Of a stretch of 64,000 nucleotides of DNA, positions 47,133-57,341 are shown piece after piece (the first letter of the stretch is position 1; the number at the start of each line of letters is the position of its first letter). Origin of the DNA: an uncultured Mycoplasmatota bacterium (GTDB lineage Bacteria > Bacillota_I > Bacilli_A > Mycoplasmatales > Mycoplasmoidaceae); contig CATDIL010000002.1 in assembly GCA_949517355.1 (NCBI GenBank), positions 1-64,000 of the forward strand, given 5' to 3'. The position numbers and the translations under genes were made by a program. The notes beneath the pieces are model-generated. The model worked only from the letters and a program-made list of their open reading frames with translations, was not told the DNA's origin and made no database searches.

Positions 47133-48721
47133 AATGAAGAAAGCTTTTGAATTTTTGATATATCCAAGAAATGATCCATTCTTGAAAAACTATCGTTTAA
47201 CAAGTTAAAGTATTCTACATTTACATTATATGAATGTGGTGATAGTTTATCATTAGTTGTATTAAAACCACAAACAAAATCATCACAAATGTAATTTGCT
47301 TCATATGGAATAATGTTTGGTATTAAGTAATTTCATTCAACATTATCATATGATTGATAGAATGCAGTTATTATTGAGAAAAAACAAGAAGATACAAGGT
47401 TGTATCCAGCAAAAACACCAGTGTATTTTGTTAAATCTTTAGTTGGTTCAGTAAAATCTAAAGGATTTAATAGATTAAACTTACCAGTGTTTTTATTTTC
47501 TTCTATATCAATAAATAAAACTAATTCAATTGGTAATGAGTTATTCATGATAATTGGTTTAATGTTTGTTTTTTGACACACTTCTTCAATATCATTAATT
47601 ACTTCATTCAACGGTTTTCTCGGATGGTGTTTGAAAATGTAGTTAAACTTCTCAACAGGGTATTTTTTTGAAAATTCAATCATCATCTTTTCAAAAGTTT
47701 GATTGAATTCACTTTTTCTTTCTCCTCATTCATGAGTTAAAAGAAAAATTAAATTTGTTTTATTATTTGAAAAGTATTCGTAGTTTTTTTTAATAGATTG
47801 TTTGAAGATAGATCCTGAAGTCATTCCAAACATTTGCTTTAAATCACCAATAAACTCGTTTTTATCTATTTGAAACATTTCTGTTCAATAAGCAAAATCA
47901 ACAGGATGTTCAAAAAACCTAATTCTTGGATTATGGATACCAAAATAATTGATTCAATCACAATCAAAACTATAGTTCTTAATTAAGAATACATTGTCAA
48001 TAAACCACTCTTTTTTTGACATTTTGAATTTTTCAAATTCATCGTTGTATCCTTGTGAACCATATTCACTTTTAGTAAAGATTGTTTTTCATAACGATAG
48101 TTGTTCATTTGGTGACAATAATTCTTGGTTATTTGCCATTTTTGTATATTCTTGTAAATAACCCATTTTACATCATTGTAAACTACCATTAGGAATAACA
48201 TTTAAATTTCTACAATATTTAAGAATATTAAATAATGCTTCTGAATGATTTTTTCATAATAAATTTAATCTATAATCATCAATTCAATAATCAAACTGAA
48301 AATTAGATCTATCTTTATTTTTGTTGATAAAGTCAATTAGAGCATTAATTTCATATGCACTTATTTGATTACCGTCATATGGAACATTTTCATTTTGGTG
48401 ATTAGGAAGACAATTAATGTCTGAATAAACTCCAACATAGTTATTTTTATTTTTATCTACAAACACATTAGGATATTTGTTGTATAAAGCTGTTGGAGAA
48501 TAGTTATATATTTGTCTTGATCTATCATCAAATAATATGATGATTGGGCAAGATTCATCATATTCTTCTTTATTCTTTTCACGAATTTTTAGCATTAAAT
48601 TTGCTAAAGCAAAAAAGTTTAAACAAACATATGATGCATCATATGTATGGAAAATAACTGGGATTTTGTCTTGTGAAGAAACTTCTACAGATTTTTTTCA
48701 AAAACCAAAATTAACTTTCAT
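47120..48721 (-). CDS. GT80-like sialyltransferase
   Basis: This 533-aa protein was reassembled across TGA codons. Its second half follows the pattern of GT80 sialyltransferases such as Pasteurella PmST1: FLLTHEWGERKSEF (for FTGTTTWEG), FKHHPRKPL at residues 363-371 (the HP motif that holds CMP), E399 in LPIELVLF, and SS444-445 in NLVSSCFFS. The position of the catalytic YDDG loop reads VIPNGS, so the usual general-base Asp seems missing. There is no signal peptide, so it would act on the cytoplasmic face. It lies between an importer and neuA and overlaps both, which strongly favours a CMP-sialate-using role. The acceptor is unknown. The assignment was made by eye. Confidence 0.65.
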
Positions 48722-50420
48722 ATCTATGTTTTATTTTCTTTTGTTTATATTTTTCGTAATTTAAGATTTCAATTTTATTTTTTACAAATAAGTTGTAAGT
48801 CTTTATAAAGAATTTATATTCTTTATATCTTGCATGATAAAAAATATCCAACTGAGTATCTTTAAACTCTTTTTTCTGTGTTTTATTAAAACATATAAAT
48901 ATGTTTCTGTTTTGATAATTTTCTACAGGATTTTTCCTACATGAACTTGTAATTAGTGAAATTAATAAAGTAGAAACAAAACCTAAAGTAGGAATATAAA
49001 TCTCATTAATGTGTTGTCCTGGTATAAACTTACATGAGAATATCCATGTAATAAAACAAATTAACAAACCAAATGATAATCCTAAATATGCATCGATAGT
49101 ATTTGCTTTTTTAGAGAACAAACCAAGTAAGACTATCCCTACCATTGGTGCAGAATAAAATCCTGAAATACTAATAAAGAAAGGAAATATATCTCCAATA
49201 CCTAAACCAGCAAATGCTAATGAAAGAACAATAGCAAATACTCCACTAATAGATATTGAGAAGTTTCTAATCAATATTTTAGTCCTTTCATTAGTATTTA
49301 CTAAAAAGTTCTTAATAATAATTTCACTAATTGAATTTAATGAAGAACTAATAGATGATTGTGAAGCTGCAAGCATTCCGATTAAAGCAATTGCTGAAGC
49401 ACCAACCGGTAAAATATGCCACATATAATATGTGACTATGTTATCGGAATCGCAAACAACTTCTCCGTTGTATGAAAGTGTGTGATCTGAATTGATTTCA
49501 TATCCTGATTTATGTTTAAAGAAAGTTCACAATAGTGAACCTAAAGTGTAAAATAAGATAACCATAAAGAAAACAATGATTCCATTGGTTTTTAAACTTT
49601 CTGATGTATCTACAACTTTTCTGTTAGAAATATAATGTTGGGTAATATCTTTTGAACAACCATACAGGTATATAGTATTAATCATTTCTGAAATTAAGAT
49701 AATAGGAATACTAGCAGAGGTTAACGAAAATAATCAATTGCTTGATTTCAAGAATTTGCCTTCACTAATAAATTCATTAAAATCAAGAGCATTTATTTTT
49801 GCTGAACCAACAATTAAAAACATCACTGTAATTGTTAATGAAGCAATAATCAAAAAGGTTTGGAAGAAATTAATTCATACTATTTGTTTAAAGTTAGATA
49901 GATAAGAATACGTTATTGTTACCACGCCAACAATAATGATAAACAAATAAATGTAATCATCTGTTTTGGATTCAATAATCAGACTTAATGAAGAAGCTGG
50001 AAGATAAATCATTAATGAAATTTTAAAGATGTTATATAGAAGATAGAAAAAAGCAAGAGTTCTCTTTAGAGAAAGGTTATATCTCTTGCTTATGTTTTCA
50101 AATAATGATTGGCACGATAATAATTTAAATAAAGGTAAAAAGAAATAAATTAATAAAGGTGTTAAAAAACAAATAGTTAAATTACCAAATGCAAACATTC
50201 AATCATCTGAAAACGCTGTTCCTGGAACAGATAAAAAAGTAATAGATGATAATCCAGTAGCATAAATTGAAAATCCAACTACTTTATTTGGAATTTCTTT
50301 TTCATTTAATGAAGGATGTTTCTTCTTTTTATATTTCATGACTGCACAGATAGTAAAAATTATTGCAAAATACAATGCAATAATTAGTCAATCTACTCAA
50401 AAATATTTAGAGTTTTTCAT
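48711..50420 (-). CDS. Sodium/solute symporter (SSS family), probable sialic-acid importer
   Basis: This 569-aa protein has 13 or so membrane segments. YFWVDWLIIALYFAI, VVGFSIYATGLSSITFLSVP and AASQSSISSSLNSISEI are SSS-family (SGLT-fold) hallmarks, including the Ser/Thr-rich sodium-site region. SSS members include bacterial sialic-acid transporters. Co-transcription with neuA and a sialyltransferase-like gene makes sialic acid the best-guess substrate. It is first in the operon, with a TATAAT at 50449-50454 and two palindromes about 105-165 bp upstream. The charged C-terminal tail is long. Confidence 0.8.
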
Positions 50421-50524
50421 TACTAGAAATTAGCTATTAATTATTTGAATTATATCATTTGTAATATTGCTTTATAGAACATTCAAAAATTATTGAATTT
50501 TATTTTTAAAAATTTTAAAGATGC

Positions 50525-50586
50525 TTTTACACTGTAAAACCCATATTTACTCCAAAGTGGCGTAAAATAGCTTTTACAGTGTAAAA
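50525..50586. promoter_or_regulatory. Pair of 15-bp palindromic operator-like sites
   Basis: TTTTACACTGTAAAA (50525-50539) and TTTTACAGTGTAAAA (50572-50586) are each perfect odd-centred palindromes, 47 bp apart centre to centre. They lie upstream of the symporter/sialyltransferase/neuA operon. The arrangement suggests binding of a dimeric repressor. The two sites could also pair with each other as one long hairpin. Confidence 0.55.
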
Positions 50587-50655
50587 ATACAAAAAAATGC
50601 ACTCAATTTCTTAAGCGCATTGATTAAAAAATTTGTAATTTACTTTAAAAAAATA

Positions 50656-51114
50656 TTAACAATGTCAAAGTAATGTAAATCCAGAAATAGTATTAGTTTG
50701 CTTTTCACCTATTTTAGCATACAAACTAAACGAAAAGTTTTCTTTTGTTGATGCTGTTATTGGAGATTTACCAATAAGCCAAATTTTTTTATCATCATTA
50801 TTAACTGAAATAGATAAAAAATTTACTCAGTCTTGTGTTAATGATGCATCACTTGTACAAGTGACATTAAAACATCAAGTAGCATCAGCAAGCGAAAAAT
50901 CTGCATTAATTATTCCATCTGAAGAACGATTGTTTCTGCTATCAGATTCGTTACCACTTAATTCTCCAAAATCCTTACTTGCTCCATTTGTGTAAGAAAT
51001 TGATAATTCTTCTTTAGAAGAAAAACCACAACTCGATGCAATGAATGGGATAGTGGTAACTATTCCTAAACCACAAGTAATACTCACTATAGTTTTGATT
51101 AATTTTTTATTCAT
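50656..51114 (-). CDS. Small lipoprotein with one Ig-like domain
   Basis: The protein is 152 aa. The start is MNKKLIKTIVSITCGLGIVT and the lipobox is IASSCG, clearly homologous to the N-terminus of the BspA-like lipoprotein at 2862. A serine/asparagine-rich linker and a short beta-rich domain follow (FNVTCTSDASLTQDWVNFL to SGFTLLWHC), with no LRR repeats. It looks like a surface module family in which different ectodomains follow one signal peptide. AAGGAG precedes ATG 51114. The stop is TAA at 50656-50658. Confidence 0.75.
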
Positions 51115-51136
51115 ATTTTTCTCCTTCTTTCTTAAT

Positions 51137-51157
51137 ATTATATACGTTTTTTTGCAA
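51137..51157 (-). promoter_or_regulatory. Promoter with short poly(A) spacer for the small lipoprotein
   Basis: TTGCAA (51157-51152) is followed on the minus strand by an A run (A7 in total) and, only 9 nt after the -35 box, TATAAT (51142-51137). It has the same build as the promoter at 1504-1532, with about 8 A fewer. If the -35 matters, this copy is in an inactive phase. Confidence 0.5.
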
Positions 51158-51386
51158 CAAATTTGAGAAATGACATAAAAAAAATAGTCATTTTTGTTAA
51201 TTTTAAATTTGAACATTAATGTTTAGCTTAGGGAGAGTAGTTGTACTGAATTAATTGTTATTATTTTTTTATATATTTATGAGTTATATAGTTCTAAAAC
51301 AAAATTAGTAATATAATTTACATCACAAAACTTACTCAATATAAACCTTGTTTTTATGTTATATTTATATAAATATAAATATCACT

Positions 51387-52253
51387 ATGAAAAATCTTAT
51401 CAGACTACGAGATTTATCTGTTAAAGAAATAAACGATATTTTAGACACAGCTCAAGACATTATTGATCATAAAAACAATGATAAGTTAGATAACAAGATT
51501 GTTGCAAATTTATTCTTTGAACCATCTACTAGAACTCACTATTCATTTAATACCGCTGAACATAAACTAAATTGCAAAGTTTTAAACTTTGCACCTGAAT
51601 CATCTTCGATGAATAAAGGAGAAACTTTTTATGACACTATTAAAGTATTTGAAAGTTTCGGGGTAGATGCATTAGTGATTAGACACAAGAAAGACTTTTG
51701 GTATAAAGAATTATTAGGTAAGATTAATGTTCCAATCATTAATGCAGGGGACGGGAAAATGGATCATCCTACCCAAACACTTTTAGACTTATTAACTATT
51801 AGACAAGAATTTGGATCTTTTAAAGGTTTAAAAGTGCTAATCTGTGGAGATATTTCACATTCAAGAGTAGCACATTCAAATTATGAATGTATGACTAAGA
51901 TGGGGATGGAAGTATATTTTAGTGCTCCTAAAAACTTACAAGATCCACAATACCAATACGTAGACTTTGATGAATACTTACCAAAAGTAGATGTAGTCAA
52001 TATGCTAAGAATTCAAAACGAGCGATTAGAAGATAGCCTTAAAGTTCAAGAAGACTACAATGAACTATATGGTTTAAACTCTAAAAGAGTTTCAACTATG
52101 AAACCTAATGCTATTATCATTCATCCGGCTCCATTTAATAGAAATGTAGAAATTAATGATGATGTTGTAGAATGTTCAAAGTCTAGAATTTTTAAACAAA
52201 TACAAAATGGTGTTTTTGTTAGAATGGCTGTATTATTAAGAAGTCTCAAATAG
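51387..52253 (+). CDS. pyrB: Aspartate carbamoyltransferase catalytic chain
   Basis: This 288-aa enzyme makes carbamoyl-aspartate. The carbamoyl-phosphate loop FFEPSTRTHYSF (residues 43-54), DGKMDHPTQTLLDL and IHPAPFNRNVE are conserved. The start at 51387 (MKNLIRLRDLSVKEIND) was chosen over the upstream in-frame ATG because it is the family N-terminus. It heads pyrBCKDF, with TATAAT at 51312-51317. No PyrR-binding loop or pyrI is seen. All its Trp codons are TGG. Confidence 0.95.
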   Translation: MKNLIRLRDLSVKEINDILDTAQDIIDHKNNDKLDNKIVANLFFEPSTRTHYSFNTAEHKLNCKVLNFAPESSSMNKGETFYDTIKVFESFGVDALVIRHKKDFWYKELLGKINVPIINAGDGKMDHPTQTLLDLLTIRQEFGSFKGLKVLICGDISHSRVAHSNYECMTKMGMEVYFSAPKNLQDPQYQYVDFDEYLPKVDVVNMLRIQNERLEDSLKVQEDYNELYGLNSKRVSTMKPNAIIIHPAPFNRNVEINDDVVECSKSRIFKQIQNGVFVRMAVLLRSLK

Positions 52254-52254
52254 T

Positions 52255-53547
52255 ATGAATAGTTTCGTTATTAATAATTGCCAAGTATACCTAAATAAAA
52301 AAATAGTAAAAAAAAGTTTATATATTCAAAACGGAATATTAAAACAAGTTAGTAATCAACCTATTGATAAACAAAACATTCAGACTATTGACTGTTCTGG
52401 TTTAATTGCTATCCCAGGATTGATTGATATCCATGTTCACTTACGTGAACCAGGTCAATCATATAAAGAAACAATTAATACAGGAACAAAAGCAGCTGCA
52501 GCTGGTGGATATACAACAGTGTGTTGTATGCCAAATGTTATTCCTCCACCTGATTCAGTAGTCAACATTAAAAAGCTACTATCACTAATTAAGAAAGAAG
52601 CAGTTATTAACGTTTATCCATATACCTCTATTACTAAAGAAAGAAAATATGATTCACAGATAGTTGATATGGATAAACTATCCAACTATTGTTTTGCATT
52701 CTCTAATGATGGATGTGGAGTTAAAACTAAGAAAGAAATGTTGGTTGCCATGAGAAATGCAAAAAAATGTAATAAAGCAATTGTTGCTCATGCAGAAGAT
52801 TCTTCTTATGTTCCTCAATGTGGATCTGTTCATGATGGAATTAATGTAAAAAAATATAACTTAGTTGGAATTCCTTCATATAGTGAAACCCTTCAAGTTA
52901 TGAGAGACATCGAATTAGCATTAAAGACTAATTGCCAATACCATGTTTGTCATGTATCGGTTAAAGAAACAGTTGATCTTATTAGACATTACAAAAAACA
53001 ATCTAAGAAGATCTCATGTGAGGTTACACCTCATCATTTATTACTTAATGAAAATGATGTTAAGTCTAATAATGGTAAATATAAGACTAATCCACCTTTA
53101 AGAACTATTAGTGATCAGAAAGCATTAATTAAAGGGATTAAAGACGGAACTATTCAAATCATTGCTACAGATCATGCACCTCATGCTGCTAATGAAAAGA
53201 ATACCACTATTGATAAAGCAGCATTTGGAATTTCTTCATTAGACTATGCTTTTGCTTTACTATATACAAAACTAGTAAAGACTAATGTTATTACTCTTAA
53301 CAAGCTTATTGAATTAATGTCAATTAATCCTTCAAAGTTATTTAATTTACCTTCTAGTGAATTAAAAATAAATAAACCTGTTAATTTATTAATTTTTGAT
53401 CCTAAAAAGAAAGCAAAAATTAATTCTAAGAGTTTCTATTCAAAAGGAAAATCTACTCCTTTTGAAGGAATTAATTGTGTAGGATGACCAAAAATTACTA
53501 TTTGTAATGGTAAAATTGTCTACAAGGAAGGAAAAATTTATGAATAG
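52255..53547 (+). CDS. pyrC: Dihydroorotase
   Basis: This 430-aa amidohydrolase cyclises carbamoyl-aspartate. Zinc ligands are in IDIHVHLREPG (H60, H62), VAHAEDSSYVP, CHVSVKE and IIATDHAPH. It is the type I (PyrC of Bacillus) form. It starts 1 nt after pyrB and overlaps pyrK by 8 nt. One Trp near the end is TGA. Confidence 0.95.
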
Positions 53548-54274
53548 ACTTGTTAATTACGAAGTATTAAAAAATACCAAGATTAACCAAACAACATACA
53601 TCCTTGAGTTAAAAGGACCAACTAGTTGGATTAACCCTGGTAAATTTTTAAATATTCAAATACCTGATAAATATTTAAAAAGACCAATGAGTGTTTATGA
53701 TTGAAACAAAAACTCATTGAAAGTTTTATATAAGTTAATTGGTGAAGGTACTAAGATTCTTTCAACTATAAAACCAAAACAACAATTAGAAATCTTAACT
53801 GATTTAGGCAACACATACACATTAGCTAAAGATAAAAAACAATTAATTGTTTGTGGGGGTTGTGGAATGGGTTCTGTATATCGATTAGCTTCGCAACTAA
53901 CAGCAAAGAAAATAGATATCACTATCATTGTTGGTTTTAAAACAAAAGCTGATGTCTTTGTTTTAAATGAGTGAAAGAAAGTATGCAAGAACTTAATTAT
54001 CACTACTGATGATGGATCTTATGGATTTAAAGGAACAGTAGTTGATGCAATCAATAAATATAAATTAAATAATTTATATTACTACACTTGTGGATCTATT
54101 AATTTAATGAAAGCAGTTTATAAGTGTATGAAAAGTGAAGGTCAACTTTCATTAGAGGCCCGTATGGGTTGTGGTTTTGGTGCATGTATGGGTTGCACTA
54201 TAGAAACTAAACATGGACCAAAAAGAATTTGTGCTGATGGACCAATCTTTAATAGTAAGGAGTTATTATGGTAA
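53540..54274 (+). CDS. pyrK: Dihydroorotate dehydrogenase electron-transfer subunit
   Basis: This 244-aa FAD/[2Fe-2S] protein passes electrons from PyrD to NAD. LKRPMSVYD binds FAD, LIVCGGCGMGSVYRLA is the nucleotide domain, and ARMGCGFGACMGCTIETK near the C-terminus supplies the iron-sulfur cysteines. It pairs with the class 1B PyrD encoded next, overlapping by 7 nt. ATG 53540 is preferred to an upstream ATG because it fits an AAGGAAG site. Confidence 0.95.
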
Positions 54275-55188
54275 ATAAGAACTTAAAAGTTAAATTAGGT
54301 AAATGAGAATTAGATAACCCCATTATTCCTGCTAGTGGAACATTTGGTTATGGTTATGAATTTACTCAATTCTATGACATAAATATCTTAGGGACATTTT
54401 CTATGAAAGGAACTACTATTAAACCTAGACTTGGTAACCCACTACCAAGAATTGCAGAATGTGAACAAGGTTTAATTAACTCGATTGGGTTACAAAACCC
54501 AGGAGTTGATGAAGTCATCAACAGTGAGCTTAAGAAACTAAAAACCGTTTATCATAAAAAGATTATTGCTAATATTGCAGGATCTACTATTGATGATTAT
54601 GTTGCAGTTGCTAAAAAATTAGATAAACAATCAATTGTTGGAATTATTGAAGTGAATGTTAGTTGTCCTAATGTAGAAAAACTAAAATTTACTTCTAATC
54701 CAGAACACTTAACAATGTTAATCAAAGCTTTAAAGAAAGCAACTAAGAAGCCAATTTATATTAAATTGTCTGCAGTAGACACTAACATTGTAGAAATGGC
54801 TAAGGCTGCTGAAAGAGCAGGAGCTGATGGATTGTCTTTAATTAATACCTTAGTAGGTATGAGAATTGATCTTAATACTGGTCGTCCAATCATTGCCAGA
54901 AAAACTGGTGGTTTTTCTGGACCAGCAATTAAACCAATTGCTTTAAGATGTGTTTATGAGTGCGCTAAAGCTACTAAATTACCAATTATTGGTATTGGTG
55001 GTATTACTAATGCCTATGATGTAATAGAGATGATGTATGCAGGAGCTTCTGCTGTCCAAATTGGAGCCCAAAACTTAGTTGATCCTTATGTATGTCAAAA
55101 GATTATTAGGGATCTTCCTAAAGTAATGAAAGAATTAAAAATTAAAAAACTATCAGATATTATTGGGAGGACATTGAAATATGAATAA
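54268..55188 (+). CDS. pyrD: Dihydroorotate dehydrogenase, class 1B
   Basis: This 306-aa FMN enzyme oxidises dihydroorotate. The catalytic Cys is in EVNVSCPNVE, IPASGTFGYGYEF and GIGGITNAYDVIEMMYAGAS bind substrate and FMN. Class 1B is indicated by the Cys and by the neighbouring PyrK. The next gene starts 8 nt before its stop. Confidence 0.96.
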
Positions 55189-55864
55189 TGTAATTATTGC
55201 ATGTGATTTTAGTAGTCAAAAAGAACTAGATAGTTTTTTAAAGAATTTTAAAAATACTAAACCATTTATAAAAATTGGATACCAACTATTTTATAAAATT
55301 GGTAGGACTGGTATTCAAAAGCTGACTAAACAAGGTTATAAGATTTTCTTAGATTTAAAATTGCATGATATTCCTAATACTGTTTATCAAGGAGTTAAGT
55401 CATTAAGTGATCTTAATGTATCCATGTTAACGGTTCATGCAGCAGGCGGGATTCAAATGATGAAGAAAGCTAAAGAAGCTGCTGGAGAGAAAATTAAAGT
55501 CCTAGCTGTTACTCAATTAACAAGCACAGATAGCAAAATGTTAAAAAATGAATTGTTAATCTCCAAAGATATTAATCAAACAATTTTACATTATGCAATT
55601 AATGCAAAGAAATCTGGAGTAGATGGTGTAATATGTTCGCCCAACGAAGTGAAGATGATTAAGTCTAAATTAAACAATTTGTTTTTATGTGTTACTCCAG
55701 GAATAAGATATCATGATGGCAACACTAACGATCAAAAAAGAGTAGCTACCCCAAAAGATGCAAAAAAATTTGGTAGCGACTATATAGTGGTTGGACGCCC
55801 TATAACAAAAGCTGATAAACCATTAGATATGTATTTAAAAATGTCAAAAGAATTTAATAAATAA
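55181..55864 (+). CDS. pyrF: Orotidine-5'-phosphate decarboxylase
   Basis: This 227-aa TIM barrel gives UMP. The catalytic stretch is FLDLKLHDIPNTVYQG; VTPGIRYHDG and YIVVGRPITKADKP follow as in the family. It is the last gene of the operon. Orotate phosphoribosyltransferase (pyrE) is needed between PyrD and PyrF but is not in the window. Confidence 0.96.
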   Translation: MNNVIIACDFSSQKELDSFLKNFKNTKPFIKIGYQLFYKIGRTGIQKLTKQGYKIFLDLKLHDIPNTVYQGVKSLSDLNVSMLTVHAAGGIQMMKKAKEAAGEKIKVLAVTQLTSTDSKMLKNELLISKDINQTILHYAINAKKSGVDGVICSPNEVKMIKSKLNNLFLCVTPGIRYHDGNTNDQKRVATPKDAKKFGSDYIVVGRPITKADKPLDMYLKMSKEFNK

Positions 55865-55884
55865 ATTCTTTTTTATTTAACTTT

Positions 55885-56140
55885 TAAGTTAATTTAGTAA
55901 TAAATAATGGTGTTTCTTCTTCAAATGAACATATAGCAATTTCTGTGACCTTAGCTGAAATTTGTACTGTATCACATATACCTTCATATTTAGTTAAATC
56001 AATACCTTCTTAAAGTCTATTAAAATATTGGTGTCATTTATTTCATAAACTTGTTCTGGTAAAATTTTAGGTTTATTTTCTTGTTAGGTGAATAAATTAC
56101 TCCACCCACCACAAGAGCAACATAATAAAAAATACCCATG
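55885..56140 (-). pseudogene. BspA-like lipoprotein N-terminal remnant
   Basis: In broken frames the minus strand reads VALVVGGVIYSPN, KPKILPEQVYEIND, TKYEGICDTVQISAKVTEIA and LFITKLT. These align with the N-terminal half of the BspA-like genes (VLPEEVYKIN, CNTMQIPARVT). At least one frameshift occurs around the GIDL segment, and no repeats or C-terminus remain. It is a decayed family member. Confidence 0.65.
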
Positions 56141-56174
56141 GTTTTTTGTGTATATTATATATAAGAGTTAGATA

Positions 56175-57059
56175 ATGAAAAAGGGATTAATTCTAATTAA
56201 TGCTTATTCAAAATTAGAACAAAGTTTAAATCAATCTAAACGTTTGAAATGAGAACTTGAACAATTAGGTGTTCAAGTAGACATCAAACGTAATGATTTT
56301 TTTACTACTATTATTAATGACAATGGTGATATAGAATCACAAGTGAAAAATTACGATTTTTGTATTTATCTCGATAAAGATAAATACATTTCTTCAATGT
56401 TAGAAAAAATCGGAATCAGATTATTTAACCGTCATCGTGCTATTGAGATATGCGATGACAAAGTATTAACTTTTATCGAGTTGTCTAATAATAATATCCC
56501 AATGCCTATTACTCTTCCAGGGTTATTATGTTATGACCCACAGGAAGATGTGAAAAAAGAAACTTTAGATATTGTTGAAAAAAAATTAAATTATCCCCTA
56601 ATAGCTAAAGCTAATTATGGATCTTTAGGCAAAGGTGTTTATAAGGTTGATAATAGAGAACAATTGGATATAATAGCAAGACAATTAAAATGTCAACCTC
56701 ATCAGTTTCAACAATTTATAAAAACAAGTTTTGGTAAGGATATTAGAGTAATAGTCATTGGTGGCAAGGTTGTTGCTGCCATGAAAAGACAATCAAATGG
56801 AGATTTTAGATCTAATATAGGGCTAGGAGGAGTTGGCGCTCCATTAACACCTCCAAAAGAAGTAATCGAAATGTGTGAAAAGGCTACCAAAATTCTTAAA
56901 TTAGATTATTGTGGTGTTGATATATTATTTGGAGAAAACAAATACTATATCTGTGAAGTTAATTCTAATGCCTTTTTTGATGGAATAGAAAAAGTTACAG
57001 GAGTTAATGTTGCTAAAGCATACTCAGAATATATCTTTAAAACTATATATGCCAATTAA
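56175..57059 (+). CDS. RimK-type ATP-grasp ligase
   Basis: This 294-aa protein has an N-terminal preATP domain (MKKGLILINAYSKLEQ) and an ATP-grasp core. ATP-binding residues are in PLIAKANYGSLGKGVY, QQFIKTSFGKDIRVIVIGGKVVAAMKR and YYICEVNSNAFFDGI. Family members add amino acids (often glutamate) to a protein or small-molecule carboxylate, as RimK does to ribosomal protein S6. The substrate here is not evident. It is monocistronic; the 145 bp after it hold only AT-rich sequence with a small palindrome (TTTCTAGAAA). Confidence 0.85.
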
Positions 57060-57204
57060 CCTTAAATAAAAAACAATCCAAACTATATGGCAATAAATCA
57101 TAATAATTCAATTTAACAGTTTCTAGAAACTTTGTTAGTTGGTTGTTGACTAACTTGTTGTTTATTAATAATTTGTTGTTCTATTATTTTAAACAATTAG
57201 AAAT

Positions 57205-57284
57205 TATTTTTGTTTGCTCTTAACTACTTCTTCTACAACACTCTTAGGAGCTTGTGCATAGTGAGAGAATTGCATAATGTAGTT
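57205..57284. repeat. 80-bp duplicate of the fusA 3' end (left flank)
   Basis: It matches 60900-60979 at 79 of 80 positions (mismatch at 57213). It preserves, on the minus strand, the last 26 codons of EF-G; the stop is TAA instead of TAG, and the one internal change is synonymous. It is therefore a displaced copy of the fusA tail, in direct orientation to the real one. Confidence 0.9.
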
Positions 57285-57307
57285 AATGTTGTTAGAAGTA
57301 ACGAAAT

Positions 57308-57330
57308 TTGACGAAATATTATGATATAAT
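57308..57330 (+). promoter_or_regulatory. Promoter of the island genes
   Basis: TATAAT (57325-57330) lies 11 nt before the ATG at 57342, with TTGACG at 57308-57313. The spacing between the two is short, so the -10 box is the firmer part. Confidence 0.45.
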
Positions 57331-57341
57331 AATAAAATTTT

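Noticed and set aside
50525-50586. The twin palindromes as a terminator of the small lipoprotein gene
   Set aside because: No T run follows on the minus strand at either arm, and each arm is itself a perfect palindrome, which fits operators better; not fully excluded.
57060-57204. Short gene between the RimK-like gene and the island
   Set aside because: No open frame of useful length; Gln/Asn-rich minus-strand translation is interrupted by stops.
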